DNA from: SZUA-36 sp963801195 | GTDB lineage: Bacteria > Pseudomonadota > Gammaproteobacteria > Xanthomonadales > SZUA-36 | Assembly (NCBI GenBank): GCA_963801195.1 | Contig: CAWDDX010000007.1 | Coordinates: 1,612,001 to 1,676,000 of the forward strand | DNA: 64,000 nt | Direction: 5' to 3' | Shown: positions 1 to 7,789 of the stretch, piece by piece | Numbering within the stretch: position 1 is the first letter of the stretch | Layout of the letters: every line of letters begins with the position of its first letter | The notes under the pieces: model-generated | Databases searched by the model: none | The model's input: the letters and a program-made list of their open reading frames with translations, nothing else | What the model was told of the DNA's origin: nothing | Position numbers and translations under genes: made by a program

Positions 1-392
1 TCGGGGTTCAGCATCGGGACCATCAACAGCGTGAAATTCTGCAGGACCATGCGCGCTTCCGATTGGTCCGCGCGCTGCAACAGGTAGCTGGCGATATCGA
101 GCAATGCGGGCGTCGCTGAAGGTTCGTCACCATGCATTTGTGACCACAGCAGTATTCTGTTTGGCCCGCTGCCCAGTTTGAGCATCTGGATGGGACGGCC
201 GAGGAACGATTGCCCGACCTCGACAAGTTCAATACTGTCCGGAAAACCTGATGCCAACGCGTGCAGGAACTGCAACAGGTCCGCGTGACGCAAGCAGGGG
301 GCAGCGGTATTGACAAAACGCTCTTCCGGCCAGGCCGTGTACAGACCGAGGGGTGTAAACGCCCCGTTTGAACCTGAATTCAATATGCTCAT
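1..392 (-). CDS. M14-family zinc carboxypeptidase, N-terminal part (cut by window edge)
   Basis: The reading frame starts at the ATG at 392 and runs open to position 1, giving about 130 residues. His87 and Glu90 in MHGDE match the first two zinc ligands of M14 metallocarboxypeptidases. They are preceded by a family-typical SFLGRPI segment around residue 62 and followed by an ...MLNPD stretch where the family usually carries its substrate-binding region. The third zinc ligand and the catalytic Glu would lie beyond the left edge. No signal peptide is visible, so the product may be cytoplasmic. It is probably a peptidase acting on C-terminal residues or on muropeptides; substrate class cannot be decided from this fragment. 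It is transcribed away from pbpG, with a 350-bp gene-free region between them. Confidence 0.8.
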   Translation of the reverse strand, partial: MSILNSGSNGAFTPLGLYTAWPEERFVNTAAPCLRHADLLQFLHALASGFPDSIELVEVGQSFLGRPIQMLKLGSGPNRILLWSQMHGDEPSATPALLDIASYLLQRADQSEARMVLQNFTLLMVPMLNP

Positions 393-742
393 AAAATGGT
401 AACCCCGTAAAAGATTCTGACCCTGGTTCGATTCTAAATTAATTCTGCCCGCGTCTCGACAACAACCCGCAACCCTTGTATATCAAGCACGAATCGACGG
501 CGGACGAAAATCACAGGATGACAGATACATCGGTGCGGCACCGCGGTGATTAATAAAGGTTCCGGGGCCGGCAGAGCATCAACAGGAACGCATTGTTCAA
601 CCAAGCAGAAAATGGCCGGCCTACCCCACCGCCGCCGGTGCACGAATCCCCCGCCGCTGGTGAATCGTGCGTAACTGAGGCAAACTACACGCCGATCATG
701 ACCGGATAACCGGCGCTAAAACAATCGGCCAGGAGAGGAACT
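393..742. other. gene-free divergent region
   Basis: These 350 bases lie between the divergent carboxypeptidase and pbpG genes. The only open frames are short and without family resemblance. The region should hold both promoters, but I see no convincing -35/-10 pair. The one clear element is the strong Shine-Dalgarno sequence AGGAGAGG at 731-738. Confidence 0.5.
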
Positions 743-1582
743 TTGCGTATTGCCAGGACAATGTTGTTGTTTGTTGCACTGCTGCTTGGATCAGCGGTTC
801 CCGTTATAACCGAGGCGTCCCATTTCACCGGCCTCAAAGGCAGTCCGGATTTACGTTCGGCCTCCGCGCTGGTCATCGGCGCCGACGGCCAGGTCATCTA
901 CGGTAAGGATATCGATACGGTTCGCCCCATCGCATCCATTACAAAGCTGATGACCGCCATGGTCATCCTCGATTCAGGTCTCGATCTCGACGAAAAAATT
1001 GCCGTCACCAGGGATGACCGCGACCTGGTCCAGTTAACCGGTTCGCGACTCGAGTATGGCGCCAGCCTGACGCGCCGCGAAATGATCCTGCTGGCTATCA
1101 TGTCATCCGAGAACCGCGCGGCGACTGCTCTGGGCAGGAACTTTCCGGGTGGTAAAACGGCGTTTGTAGAAGAGATGAATCAAAAGGCTGCTGAGCTCGG
1201 TATGAGCCGGAGTCATTTTGCCGATCCCGCCGGATTGAACGTGGAGAACCAATCCACGGCCCGGGACCTGGCCAAAATGGTCGCAGCGGCCGAAGCCTAC
1301 CCGTTGATCGTAACGGCCAGCACCACGACGCGTATCGAAGTACACCCCTACGCCAAACGCGGTCCGCTTGTATATGCCAACACCAACCGTCTGTTGAAAA
1401 ATGAAACATGGGACATCGCCCTGAGCAAGACCGGTTACATCAACGAATCCGGGCGCTGCCTGGTGATGCGGGCCGATATCGAGGGCGAGCGGGTTTCCAT
1501 CGTGTTGCTGAACTCCTTCGGCAAACTCACCCCTTTCGGTGACTCCAACCGCCTGCGTAAATGGATGCTCGCCAGTAGCTGA
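743..1582 (+). CDS. pbpG: D-alanyl-D-alanine endopeptidase, PBP7/8 type (peptidase S11)
   Basis: This is a periplasmic serine peptidase of the low-molecular-weight penicillin-binding protein group, expected to cleave D-Ala-meso-DAP cross-links in peptidoglycan. A hydrophobic signal sequence covers residues 7-22. The three active-site motifs are all present: SITK (Ser65, Lys68), SEN (122-124) and KTG (229-231). At 279 residues it matches the short PbpG form without the C-terminal domain of PBP5. I chose the TTG start at 743 because AGGAGAGG ends four bases upstream. The next in-frame ATG at 761 lies 22 bases from that site and would shorten the signal peptide n-region. The gene stops 10 bases before the downstream oxidoreductase, so the two may be cotranscribed. 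Confidence 0.93.
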   Translation: MRIARTMLLFVALLLGSAVPVITEASHFTGLKGSPDLRSASALVIGADGQVIYGKDIDTVRPIASITKLMTAMVILDSGLDLDEKIAVTRDDRDLVQLTGSRLEYGASLTRREMILLAIMSSENRAATALGRNFPGGKTAFVEEMNQKAAELGMSRSHFADPAGLNVENQSTARDLAKMVAAAEAYPLIVTASTTTRIEVHPYAKRGPLVYANTNRLLKNETWDIALSKTGYINESGRCLVMRADIEGERVSIVLLNSFGKLTPFGDSNRLRKWMLASS

Positions 1583-1592
1583 GAATAAAATA

Positions 1593-2726
1593 ATGCCGCA
1601 AACACTTCAGAACTTACAACTCCGCTCGCGGGTCAGCGAAGACAACACACTCGAACTTTCTTTCCATGAAACTACGATGCCCGAGCCCGGACCTGACGAG
1701 GTGATCGTCAGGGTGGAGGCGACACCGTTGAACCCCTCCGACCTGGCGCTCCTGCTCGGTCCGGCGGATATAAGCACAGCCAGGGTCAGCGGCAGTGCGG
1801 AACGTCCGGTCGTCACGGCCGACATCCCCGCCATGTTCATGAAATTGGTTGCCGCGAGGATGGGGCAGTCGCTGCCGGTTGGCAACGAAGGTGCGGGCAC
1901 GGTGATCGCCGCGGGTTCGTCCGATGGCGCCCAGGCCTTGCTGGGAAAAACCGTCGGCATGGCCGGTGGCGAGATGTATGCCCGTTACCGTCTCATGAAG
2001 GCCAACACGTGCCTGGAACTGCCCGCGGGCACTACCGCTGCTGAGGGCGCGTCCTGCTTTGTAAACCCGATGACGGCCCTCGGCATGGTTCTGACCATGC
2101 ACGCGGAAGGGCACGAGGCGCTGGTGCATACGGCAGCGGCATCCAACCTCGGACAAATGTTGAACCGGCTTTGCCAGGAAGATGGAATTGAGCTGGTCAA
2201 CATTGTGCGCAAGGTGGAACAGGAAGAGATTCTGAGTAAACTGGGCGCGCAATACATCTGCAACTCCAGTTCCGAATCGTTCACCACCGAACTGACCGCC
2301 GCCCTGGCTGCGACGGGCGCGACGCTGGCGTTCGACGCGACCGGTGGCGGCCGGCTTGCCAGCAGTATTCTGAGCTGTATGGAAGCGGTGGCGAAATTGT
2401 CTATGAATGAATACAACCGCTACGGCTCGGACGTGTACAAACAGGTCTATGTTTATGGGTTCCTCGACCGCAGCCCGACCACGCTGAACATTAACTACGG
2501 CTTTTCCTGGGGCATGGGTGGCTGGTTGCTGACCCACTTTTTGCAGAAGGCCGGCATGGCGAAAATAATGGAAATGCGCACCAGGGTCGCGGCCGGGCTC
2601 AAGACCACCTTTGCAAGTCATTACAGCAGGGAGATTTCGCTGCTCGAAACGCTGAGCGTACCCGTGATCGAAGTGTACGCCAGGCAGGCCACCGGCGAAA
2701 AATACCTGATCAGGCCCCACTTGTAA
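1593..2726 (+). CDS. medium-chain dehydrogenase/reductase (MDR), quinone-oxidoreductase / enoyl-reductase-like
   Basis: A 377-residue NAD(P)H-dependent oxidoreductase with an N-terminal GroES-like domain (PGPDEVIVRVEATPLNPSDL around residues 35-54, then a GNEGAG segment) followed by a Rossmann domain. The cysteine/histidine zinc ligands of classical alcohol dehydrogenases are not evident, so it belongs with the zinc-independent MDR proteins (quinone oxidoreductases, mitochondrial-type enoyl reductases). Substrate unknown. The frame is open further upstream inside pbpG, but the ATG at 1593, ten bases after the pbpG stop, gives the normal family N-terminus. No obvious terminator follows. Confidence 0.82.
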   Translation: MPQTLQNLQLRSRVSEDNTLELSFHETTMPEPGPDEVIVRVEATPLNPSDLALLLGPADISTARVSGSAERPVVTADIPAMFMKLVAARMGQSLPVGNEGAGTVIAAGSSDGAQALLGKTVGMAGGEMYARYRLMKANTCLELPAGTTAAEGASCFVNPMTALGMVLTMHAEGHEALVHTAAASNLGQMLNRLCQEDGIELVNIVRKVEQEEILSKLGAQYICNSSSESFTTELTAALAATGATLAFDATGGGRLASSILSCMEAVAKLSMNEYNRYGSDVYKQVYVYGFLDRSPTTLNINYGFSWGMGGWLLTHFLQKAGMAKIMEMRTRVAAGLKTTFASHYSREISLLETLSVPVIEVYARQATGEKYLIRPHL

Positions 2727-2860
2727 CGGGTATTGAACGACCGGGGTTGAAAAGAGCGGAAGAAGTCCGGCCGGCGTCTCGTATTGTTTCAGGCAGTCCA
2801 GGTATTTTTCGCCGTCCCGGCGCCTTTGCCCCACCCGCTCCCGGCTCCGTATTCCGCTTA

Positions 2861-2877
2861 TGCAGCAAAACGGTGCA
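2861..2877 (+). promoter_or_regulatory. putative NtrC enhancer site
   Basis: The 17-bp sequence TGCAGCAAAACGGTGCA matches the enterobacterial NtrC operator pattern (TGCACYANNNTGGTGCA) at all but two defined positions. Its centre lies about 118 bp upstream of the start predicted from the sigma-54 promoter at 2961, a usual enhancer distance. Only one such site is seen. Confidence 0.6.
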
Positions 2878-2960
2878 TGGACGCATCGAGATGAAGCATG
2901 GATGAATCTCTCCCGGGCGCAGACAATCCTATCTTTATGTTAATAAATAACATTAACAAG

Positions 2961-2976
2961 TGGCCTTATTCTTGCA
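2961..2976 (+). promoter_or_regulatory. sigma-54 (RpoN) promoter for the TorF-type porin
   Basis: TGGCCTTATTCTTGCA carries GG at -24 and GC at -12 with exactly ten bases between them, the diagnostic spacing of RpoN promoters. Transcription would start near 2987, leaving a leader of about 58 bases before the ATG at 3045. Together with the NtrC-like site upstream, it suggests expression under nitrogen limitation. Confidence 0.72.
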
Positions 2977-3044
2977 TCTAAGAAGCCCGTGGCTGGCATC
3001 TCAATCTTGAGTTCCACCTATTTTCGGCTAAATGGAGAGGAATA

Positions 3045-3686
3045 ATGTTAAGAAAAACGGTTGGAACGGCAGTCGCATTGCTGCTTGCATTACAAGTTCA
3101 AAATGCGTTTGCACAGGAGTGGTCGGCCAATTTGGGGTATAACAGCGAATACATCTTCCGCGGTATCCCGCAGAAATCTTCATCCGCGTTTGGTGGTGTG
3201 GATTTTGGCGCCGGCGGTTTCTCGGCAGGCGTCTGGTCTGCCGATGTCGGTGATGGACTTGAGGTCGATCTCTACAGCGCTTACGGTTTCGAGGTTGGTG
3301 ATTTCGGTTTTTCGGTCGGCGGCACCTGGTACACCTATACGGATGATTTTGATGACGACTACCTGGAACTGAACCTGGGTGCGTCGTGGAAGTTTCTTTC
3401 GTTTGACGCGGCGATTGGTAAATACGACAACTTTACCGGTCCCACGCTCAACTACCAGTTTTATTCCATGACCGCCAGCTACGAGGGCTTTTACGGCACG
3501 GTCGGTATGTTTGCAGATGATTTCGACGGCAATTATTACGAAGCCGGTTATGGCAACAACCTGACGATCAAGGACGTCGATATTTTCGATTATGCTATCG
3601 CTGTCATCTACAGCGACTCGACACTGCTCAATGGCGATGCCGATACCAATCTCGTATTCACCATCACCAAGAACTTTTCATTCTGA
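3045..3686 (+). CDS. TorF-family putative outer-membrane porin (TIGR02001-type)
   Basis: A 213-residue secreted protein with a signal peptide ending at about residue 23 (AFA-QEW). The mature part is rich in Gly, Tyr, Phe and Asp, with alternating hydrophobic strands as in a small beta-barrel. The opening NLGYNSEYIFRGIPQ is the hallmark of the TorF/TIGR02001 family, and the chain ends in FSF, an outer-membrane insertion signal. The Shine-Dalgarno GGAGAGG precedes the ATG. Members are often encoded beside glnK-amtB. Those genes are not in this window, but the sigma-54 promoter and NtrC-like site keep the nitrogen connection. The transported substrate is unknown. A rho-independent terminator follows at 3740-3774. 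Confidence 0.85.
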   Translation: MLRKTVGTAVALLLALQVQNAFAQEWSANLGYNSEYIFRGIPQKSSSAFGGVDFGAGGFSAGVWSADVGDGLEVDLYSAYGFEVGDFGFSVGGTWYTYTDDFDDDYLELNLGASWKFLSFDAAIGKYDNFTGPTLNYQFYSMTASYEGFYGTVGMFADDFDGNYYEAGYGNNLTIKDVDIFDYAIAVIYSDSTLLNGDADTNLVFTITKNFSF

Positions 3687-3739
3687 TCCCCTGTGTCGGG
3701 GGTCGGATAAAGTGACTGAACGAATCAGCCACGAAACCG

Positions 3740-3774
3740 GCGGGGCGGACCCGGAAGTCCACCCCGCTTCTTTT
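3740..3774 (+). terminator. rho-independent terminator
   Basis: GCGGGGCGGAC pairs with GTCCACCCCGC across a six-base CCGGAA loop, with a single C/A mismatch, and is followed by TTCTTTT. It lies 54 bases after the porin stop codon and insulates the porin from the next gene. Confidence 0.8.
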
Positions 3775-3878
3775 GCACTGGAGACAAAACGGGATTAAAG
3801 GGGGTCAAACGGCGGCCGGGAATGTATTTCGCAACACTTAAGCTGACCCTTTTATCCGCGGATTTATTAACTATGCAT

Positions 3879-3892
3879 TTGACCCGCGTCAA
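3879..3892 (+). promoter_or_regulatory. FNR/DNR-family operator (perfect palindrome)
   Basis: TTGAC-CCGC-GTCAA is a perfect 14-bp dyad of the CRP/FNR superfamily form, in the C/G variant associated with DNR/NNR nitric-oxide-responsive regulators. An ATGCATTT segment reminiscent of an NsrR half-site overlaps its left edge. The centre is 41 bases before the start codon at 3927. Either the transcript is nearly leaderless with a class II activator site, or the element acts otherwise. Confidence 0.55.
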
Positions 3893-3926
3893 TTAACCCA
3901 TGGTGGCGGCATGCTAGAGTCGCTCA

Positions 3927-4292
3927 ATGGACATACTGACCGGCAGGTTGAAATCTGAACACAAGACACTGGTGGTCATGACCAGCATATTTTGCAAAGA
4001 CCACCACGGAAACCAGACGGGTGGCTTGTGCGGAAGCTGTGCAGAATTGATGAGTTATTCGGAAGAACGCCTGTCCAAATGCCCCTATGGCCAGGACAAA
4101 CCAACCTGCGCCAAATGTCCGGTCCATTGCTATAAAAGAGAAAAGCGTGAACACGTCCGCGAGATCATGCGCTACGCCGGACCACGCATGCCCATGCGTC
4201 ACCCTTGGCGGGCGCTTAGCCATGTTTTTGACAAGCTACGGCGCGTCGTGCACCCGAAGGAACTGCGTCGCGCGCGTAACCGTAACCGTTAG
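3927..4292 (+). CDS. ygbA: YgbA-type 'nitrous oxide-stimulated promoter' family protein
   Basis: A 121-residue cysteine-rich cytoplasmic protein of the YgbA_NO family. The N-terminal half carries the family pattern: EHKTLVVMTSIFCKDHH, a CGSCAELMSYSEERLSKCPYG-like core and a CAKCPVHCY segment, with the Cys pairs probably binding a metal. The C-terminal third is very basic. E. coli ygbA belongs to the NsrR nitric-oxide regulon and is linked to recovery from NO stress; its biochemical role is not settled. The FNR/DNR-type palindrome just upstream suggests control by NO or oxygen here too. The region after the stop is convergent with the small cysteine-rich gene on the minus strand. Confidence 0.82.
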   Translation: MDILTGRLKSEHKTLVVMTSIFCKDHHGNQTGGLCGSCAELMSYSEERLSKCPYGQDKPTCAKCPVHCYKREKREHVREIMRYAGPRMPMRHPWRALSHVFDKLRRVVHPKELRRARNRNR

Positions 4293-4315
4293 CTGTACCC
4301 GTTCGAAACAGCGTA

Positions 4316-4507
4316 CTAAAGCGTGCAGGTCATATCCTGACCGCAGCACAGCGGTGATTTGATTTTGCCATGACCATTCGGGCATTCGGAAACCTGGACT
4401 TCGGTGGTCTCGTTGACCTTCAGCATCTTGTTTTCGAGTGGCGCATCGCATTTACCGCAGGTGGCGTTGACGCTCATGCCGCAAACTTTACATTCGTAGG
4501 TAGCCAT
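4316..4507 (-). CDS. small cysteine-rich (zinc-ribbon/rubredoxin-like) protein
   Basis: A 63-residue protein with eight cysteines: CKVC (6, 9), CGKC (17, 20), Cys42, CC (54, 55) and Cys61, plus His46 in a CPNGH turn. The paired CxxC motifs point to one or two bound zinc or iron atoms. GAGGA lies five bases before the ATG at 4507. I do not recognise a named family, and function is unknown; roles in metal handling, redox or nucleic-acid binding are all possible. It converges on ygbA. Confidence 0.7.
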   Translation of the reverse strand: MATYECKVCGMSVNATCGKCDAPLENKMLKVNETTEVQVSECPNGHGKIKSPLCCGQDMTCTL

Positions 4508-4702
4508 ATTTGTTCCTCATTGTTCGTTGCTGGTATCAGGCTTTAGTATACCTTGAAACCCCATCTGAACACATGCGGGATGACGCCGGAAAACGCCGCC
4601 GGGGCGATCCTGCTGCCGTCACAGGATTGCGGTGTCAAATGCCTGCCCCGGCCATTGTTTCTGGTCTATAATGCCCGGCCCTATCGTTTCAGGATGTTAT
4701 CA

Positions 4703-5599
4703 ATGTTTCGAAATTTGCGTTTTTATCGTGTCACCAGCCCCTGGCCGGAAAGCGAGGAGCAACTGTCGGAGGCCCTCTCGGTTAACACTTTTTCGCCTTG
4801 CGGTCCGTTTGCCGAACGCAGCGCCGGTTGGGAGTCACCGGGCAGCGATGAAAATGGCCTGTTGTGCCGGCGGCTGAACGGCGCAGACCTGCTGCAGTTG
4901 AGAACCCAGAGCCGTGTACTGCCGGTTGCCGCCGTCAACGAGGCGCTGGAAGAAAGACTGGCCGAGTTCCGCACACGTATGAAGATGGAACCGACGCGTG
5001 GTGAGGTTCGCCGCTTGAAAGAGGAAACGAGGGACAGCCTGTTATCAAAATCACTGGTCAAATCGGAACGTAACCGCGCGTGTTACATCCAGTCGGAATC
5101 ACTGCTGGTCATTGACGCCGGCACGGCCACCAAGGCCGAATGGGTGATCGACCAGTTGCGGGCCTGCTTCGATCAGTTTTTTTGTATCCCGCTGACCTTT
5201 AACAATCTGCCGGCCGATTTGCTGACCGGTATCTTCATGGGTGACGCACCGTTGGGTTTATCCCTCGGCCGCGAGTGCCGCATGCAGGACGTCTCGGACA
5301 GCAAAGCGACGGTCACCTGGCGCGAATTCGAACTGTCGGACCACTCGATACGCCAGCACGTCGTCGAGGGAATGAAGATCACGCACCTGGGGGTTGTCTT
5401 CGACGAGGTGATGACCTGTGTCATCGATCAGGACGCCGTAATCAGCAAGGTCAAGTTCATCCAGGGTGAAGCCGTGGAACAGTGGGGTGAAGACCCGCAG
5501 GCCAGGCTGGATGCCGAATTCGTGCTGTTGACCGGCGCCGTACGGCGACTGGTCGAAGACCTGAAAAAACTGCTCGGCGGATACGCGCACAACGCGTAA
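4703..5599 (+). CDS. rdgC: recombination-associated protein RdgC
   Basis: A 298-residue homologue of RdgC, a ring-shaped dimer that binds double-stranded DNA without sequence preference and restrains RecA filament formation. The whole length aligns with the family: the MFRNLRFYRVTSPWP start (E. coli begins MWFKNLQ...), a central GDAPLGLSLGRECRMQD region and the C-terminal ALLTGAVRRLVEDL-like helix (here VLLTGAVRRLVEDLKKLLGG). The frame is open for 50 further codons upstream, but only the ATG at 4703 gives the conserved N-terminus. It is monocistronic and convergent with ybiT. Confidence 0.95.
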   Translation: MFRNLRFYRVTSPWPESEEQLSEALSVNTFSPCGPFAERSAGWESPGSDENGLLCRRLNGADLLQLRTQSRVLPVAAVNEALEERLAEFRTRMKMEPTRGEVRRLKEETRDSLLSKSLVKSERNRACYIQSESLLVIDAGTATKAEWVIDQLRACFDQFFCIPLTFNNLPADLLTGIFMGDAPLGLSLGRECRMQDVSDSKATVTWREFELSDHSIRQHVVEGMKITHLGVVFDEVMTCVIDQDAVISKVKFIQGEAVEQWGEDPQARLDAEFVLLTGAVRRLVEDLKKLLGGYAHNA

Positions 5600-5623
5600 G
5601 CTGGGCTAACAAGGGTTCGCCAG

Positions 5624-5648
5624 ACTGTTTCCTGAACAGGGAAACAGT
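5624..5648. terminator. hairpin between convergent rdgC and ybiT
   Basis: ACTGTTTCC and GGAAACAGT form a perfect 9-bp stem with a seven-base loop, between the stop codons of two convergent genes. No U-tract follows on either strand, so it may be an atypical bidirectional terminator or an RNA-stabilising 3-prime hairpin. Confidence 0.45.
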
Positions 5649-5675
5649 TCCCTCACCCCGTATCCCGGAAACCGC

Positions 5676-7295
5676 TCAGGCGACCGCGCGCTGCAGGCCG
5701 CTTTCTTCGATGCCCTGGCTGCGCAGGTACTCGTCATAGCTGCCCTTGAAATCGTTCACACCATTGGGTGTGATCTCGATGATCCGGGTCGCCAGCGACG
5801 AGATAAACTCGCGGTCGTGACTGACGAAGAACAGCGTGCCCGGGTAATGCTCGAGGGCCAGGTTGAGTGACTCGATGGATTCCATGTCCAGGTGGTTGGT
5901 CGGCTCATCCAGCAGCATGATATTGGGCCGTTGCAACATCAGTTTGCCAAACATCATACGGCCCTGTTCACCACCTGAAATTACATTGACCGGCTTGTCG
6001 ATCTCGTGTGAAGAGAACAATAAACGCCCCAGCGTACCGCGAATCACCTGTTCGTCGTCGGTGGGTTGCGCGCACTGGGCCATCCACGCGTAAAGGTTCT
6101 CGTCCCCGGTAAATTCTGCCGAGTGGTCCTGCGCGTAGTAACCGATATTGACGTTTTCGGACCACTTGAGTTGGCCGCTATCGGCTTCGAGATCGCCGAT
6201 GAGCGTGCGCAACAGCGTGGTCTTGCCGATACCGCTGGCGCCGATAATCGCCACCCTTTCGCCGACCTCGATCTGCAGGTCCAGGTCACTGAACAAGGCT
6301 TCACCATCATAACCCCGGGTCAGGCCTTCGAGCTCGAGCGCCTGGCGGTAGAGCTTCTTGTCCTGCGTAAAACGGATATAGGGACTCACACGACTGGAGG
6401 GCTTGACCTCTTCCAACTGTATCTTGTCGATCTGTCGCGCTCTTGATGTCGCCTGTTTCGCCTTCGACGCATTCGCGCTGAAGCGGCTGACAAAGGCCTG
6501 TAACTCGTTGATCTGCGTCTTCTTCTTGGCATTGTCGGCCAGCAGGCGATCGCGCACCTGGGTCGATGCGGTCATGTACTGGTCGTAGTTGCCGGAATAA
6601 ATACGCAGTTCACCGAAATCGAGATCCGCCATGTGTGTGCACACGCTGTTCAGAAAGTGGCGGTCATGGGAGATGATGATCATCGTGCTGCTGCGCGCGT
6701 TTAGCAGTTCTTCCAGCCAGCGGATGGTGTCGATATCCAGGTTATTGGTCGGCTCATCGAGCAACAGGATATCGGGGTCACCAAACAATGCCTGCGCCAG
6801 CAGAACGCGCAGTTTCCAACCGGGCGCGACTTCGCTCATCGGACCAAAATGCTGGGATTCCGGAATACCCAGGCCCAGCAGCAGTTCACCGGCTCTCGCC
6901 TCGGCGCTGTAACCGTCGAGTTCGGCAAATTCGACTTCCAGTTCAGCGACCTTCATTCCGTCTTTCTCGCTCATTTCTGCCAGGGAGTAGATTCGATCCC
7001 GCTCCTGCTTAACCCTCCAGAGTTGCGCATGACCCATGATGACCGTATCGATGACTGTAAACGCTTCGAACGCGAACTGGTCCTGCCGCAGCTTGCCAAG
7101 GCGCTCATCCACGTCGATTTTCACATGCCCGGAAGAAGGCTCGAGCTCACCACCGAGGATTTTCATCAGGGTTGATTTACCGCTGCCATTGGCGCCGATC
7201 AGGCCATAACGGTTGCCATTGCCGAACTTGACGGAAATGTTTTCAAACAGAGGCTTGGCGCCAAATTGTATGGTCAGGTTAGCAGTCGTAATCAC
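5676..7295 (-). CDS. ybiT: ABC-F family ATPase YbiT
   Basis: A soluble tandem-ATPase of the ABC-F family, which acts on ribosomes rather than in transport. The two nucleotide-binding domains carry Walker A GANGSGKST and GASGIGKTT, two LLDEPTNNLD/LLDEPTNHLD Walker B segments, a degenerate first signature (EVAPGWKLR) and a canonical second one (SGGEQGRM). A charged linker with the SANASKAKQATSRARQIDK motif joins them. The sequence follows E. coli YbiT end to end. I place the start at the GTG at 7295 (VITTANLTIQFG aligns with the E. coli MLVSSNVTMQFG). Upstream in-frame ATGs at 7319 and 7379 would add unconserved residues. Its role is inferred as modulating stalled or stressed ribosomes. Confidence 0.93.
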   Translation of the reverse strand: MITTANLTIQFGAKPLFENISVKFGNGNRYGLIGANGSGKSTLMKILGGELEPSSGHVKIDVDERLGKLRQDQFAFEAFTVIDTVIMGHAQLWRVKQERDRIYSLAEMSEKDGMKVAELEVEFAELDGYSAEARAGELLLGLGIPESQHFGPMSEVAPGWKLRVLLAQALFGDPDILLLDEPTNNLDIDTIRWLEELLNARSSTMIIISHDRHFLNSVCTHMADLDFGELRIYSGNYDQYMTASTQVRDRLLADNAKKKTQINELQAFVSRFSANASKAKQATSRARQIDKIQLEEVKPSSRVSPYIRFTQDKKLYRQALELEGLTRGYDGEALFSDLDLQIEVGERVAIIGASGIGKTTLLRTLIGDLEADSGQLKWSENVNIGYYAQDHSAEFTGDENLYAWMAQCAQPTDDEQVIRGTLGRLLFSSHEIDKPVNVISGGEQGRMMFGKLMLQRPNIMLLDEPTNHLDMESIESLNLALEHYPGTLFFVSHDREFISSLATRIIEITPNGVNDFKGSYDEYLRSQGIEESGLQRAVA

Positions 7296-7789
7296 AATAA
7301 AATTCCGTTCAATAAACATCTCTCGGCCCGTAGCCGAACAGACTGGGTAAATGGGTATCGCCGCTGCCGCAATGGACATCGGCTATCAGGAAAATCCAGT
7401 TAAATAACGCGTGTTGTGCCGTCACAGCCGTGCTACAGGGCAAGCCGGCTGCAGATGACCGGGCGCATTCTAGAGAAAAGGCCGCCCGGGTTCAAGTCCG
7501 GATAAATTTATTCTTATAAAACATGGGGTTTTATCCCATGCCCCGACAGGGTTCCAGATCGAATTATCAGCGTGCGCAGCAGACCAACACCATGCGCGGT
7601 TTTTTTGGACGTATCGGCTGCATCAGCCCCGCCCCGGCAGGCGTGCGCGTGACCGGGAAGCTTGTGAAAATCAATCATCTGGCCCACCACTGAATTATTA
7701 TTTATATTGGCAGTCCATTTTTATGTTGTAAGGTATATATGTCTTTAACAACTTTAGAGACAAATCTGCACACTCGGGGAAGTTAAAAC
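7296..7789. other. 494-bp gene-free divergent region
   Basis: This lies between ybiT (minus) and the DsbA-like gene (plus). No convincing gene is present. It holds a short inverted repeat, CATGGG/CCCATG at 7522-7540, and a terminator-like hairpin with seven T residues at 7573-7606, listed separately. A small untranslated RNA is possible but unproven. Confidence 0.4.
7573..7606 (+). terminator. orphan terminator-like hairpin
   Basis: TGCGCA pairs with TGCGCG (one G-T wobble) across a 14-base loop and is followed after one G by seven T residues. No plus-strand gene lies upstream within this intergenic space, so it could end a short unannotated RNA or be fortuitous. Confidence 0.3.

Noticed and set aside
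434..643. 69-codon minus-strand frame in the region before pbpG
   Set aside because: No ribosome site, Pro/Cys/Arg-rich composition as in random high-GC frames, no similarity.
1614..2834. 406-codon minus-strand frame opposite the MDR oxidoreductase
   Set aside because: It is the antisense shadow of a clear oxidoreductase gene; His/Arg/Gln-rich composition without domains.
7470..7510. GGTTCAAGTCC resembling a tRNA T-loop
   Set aside because: No acceptor stem, D-arm or anticodon arm can be built around it, and the T-stem pairs over only four bases.
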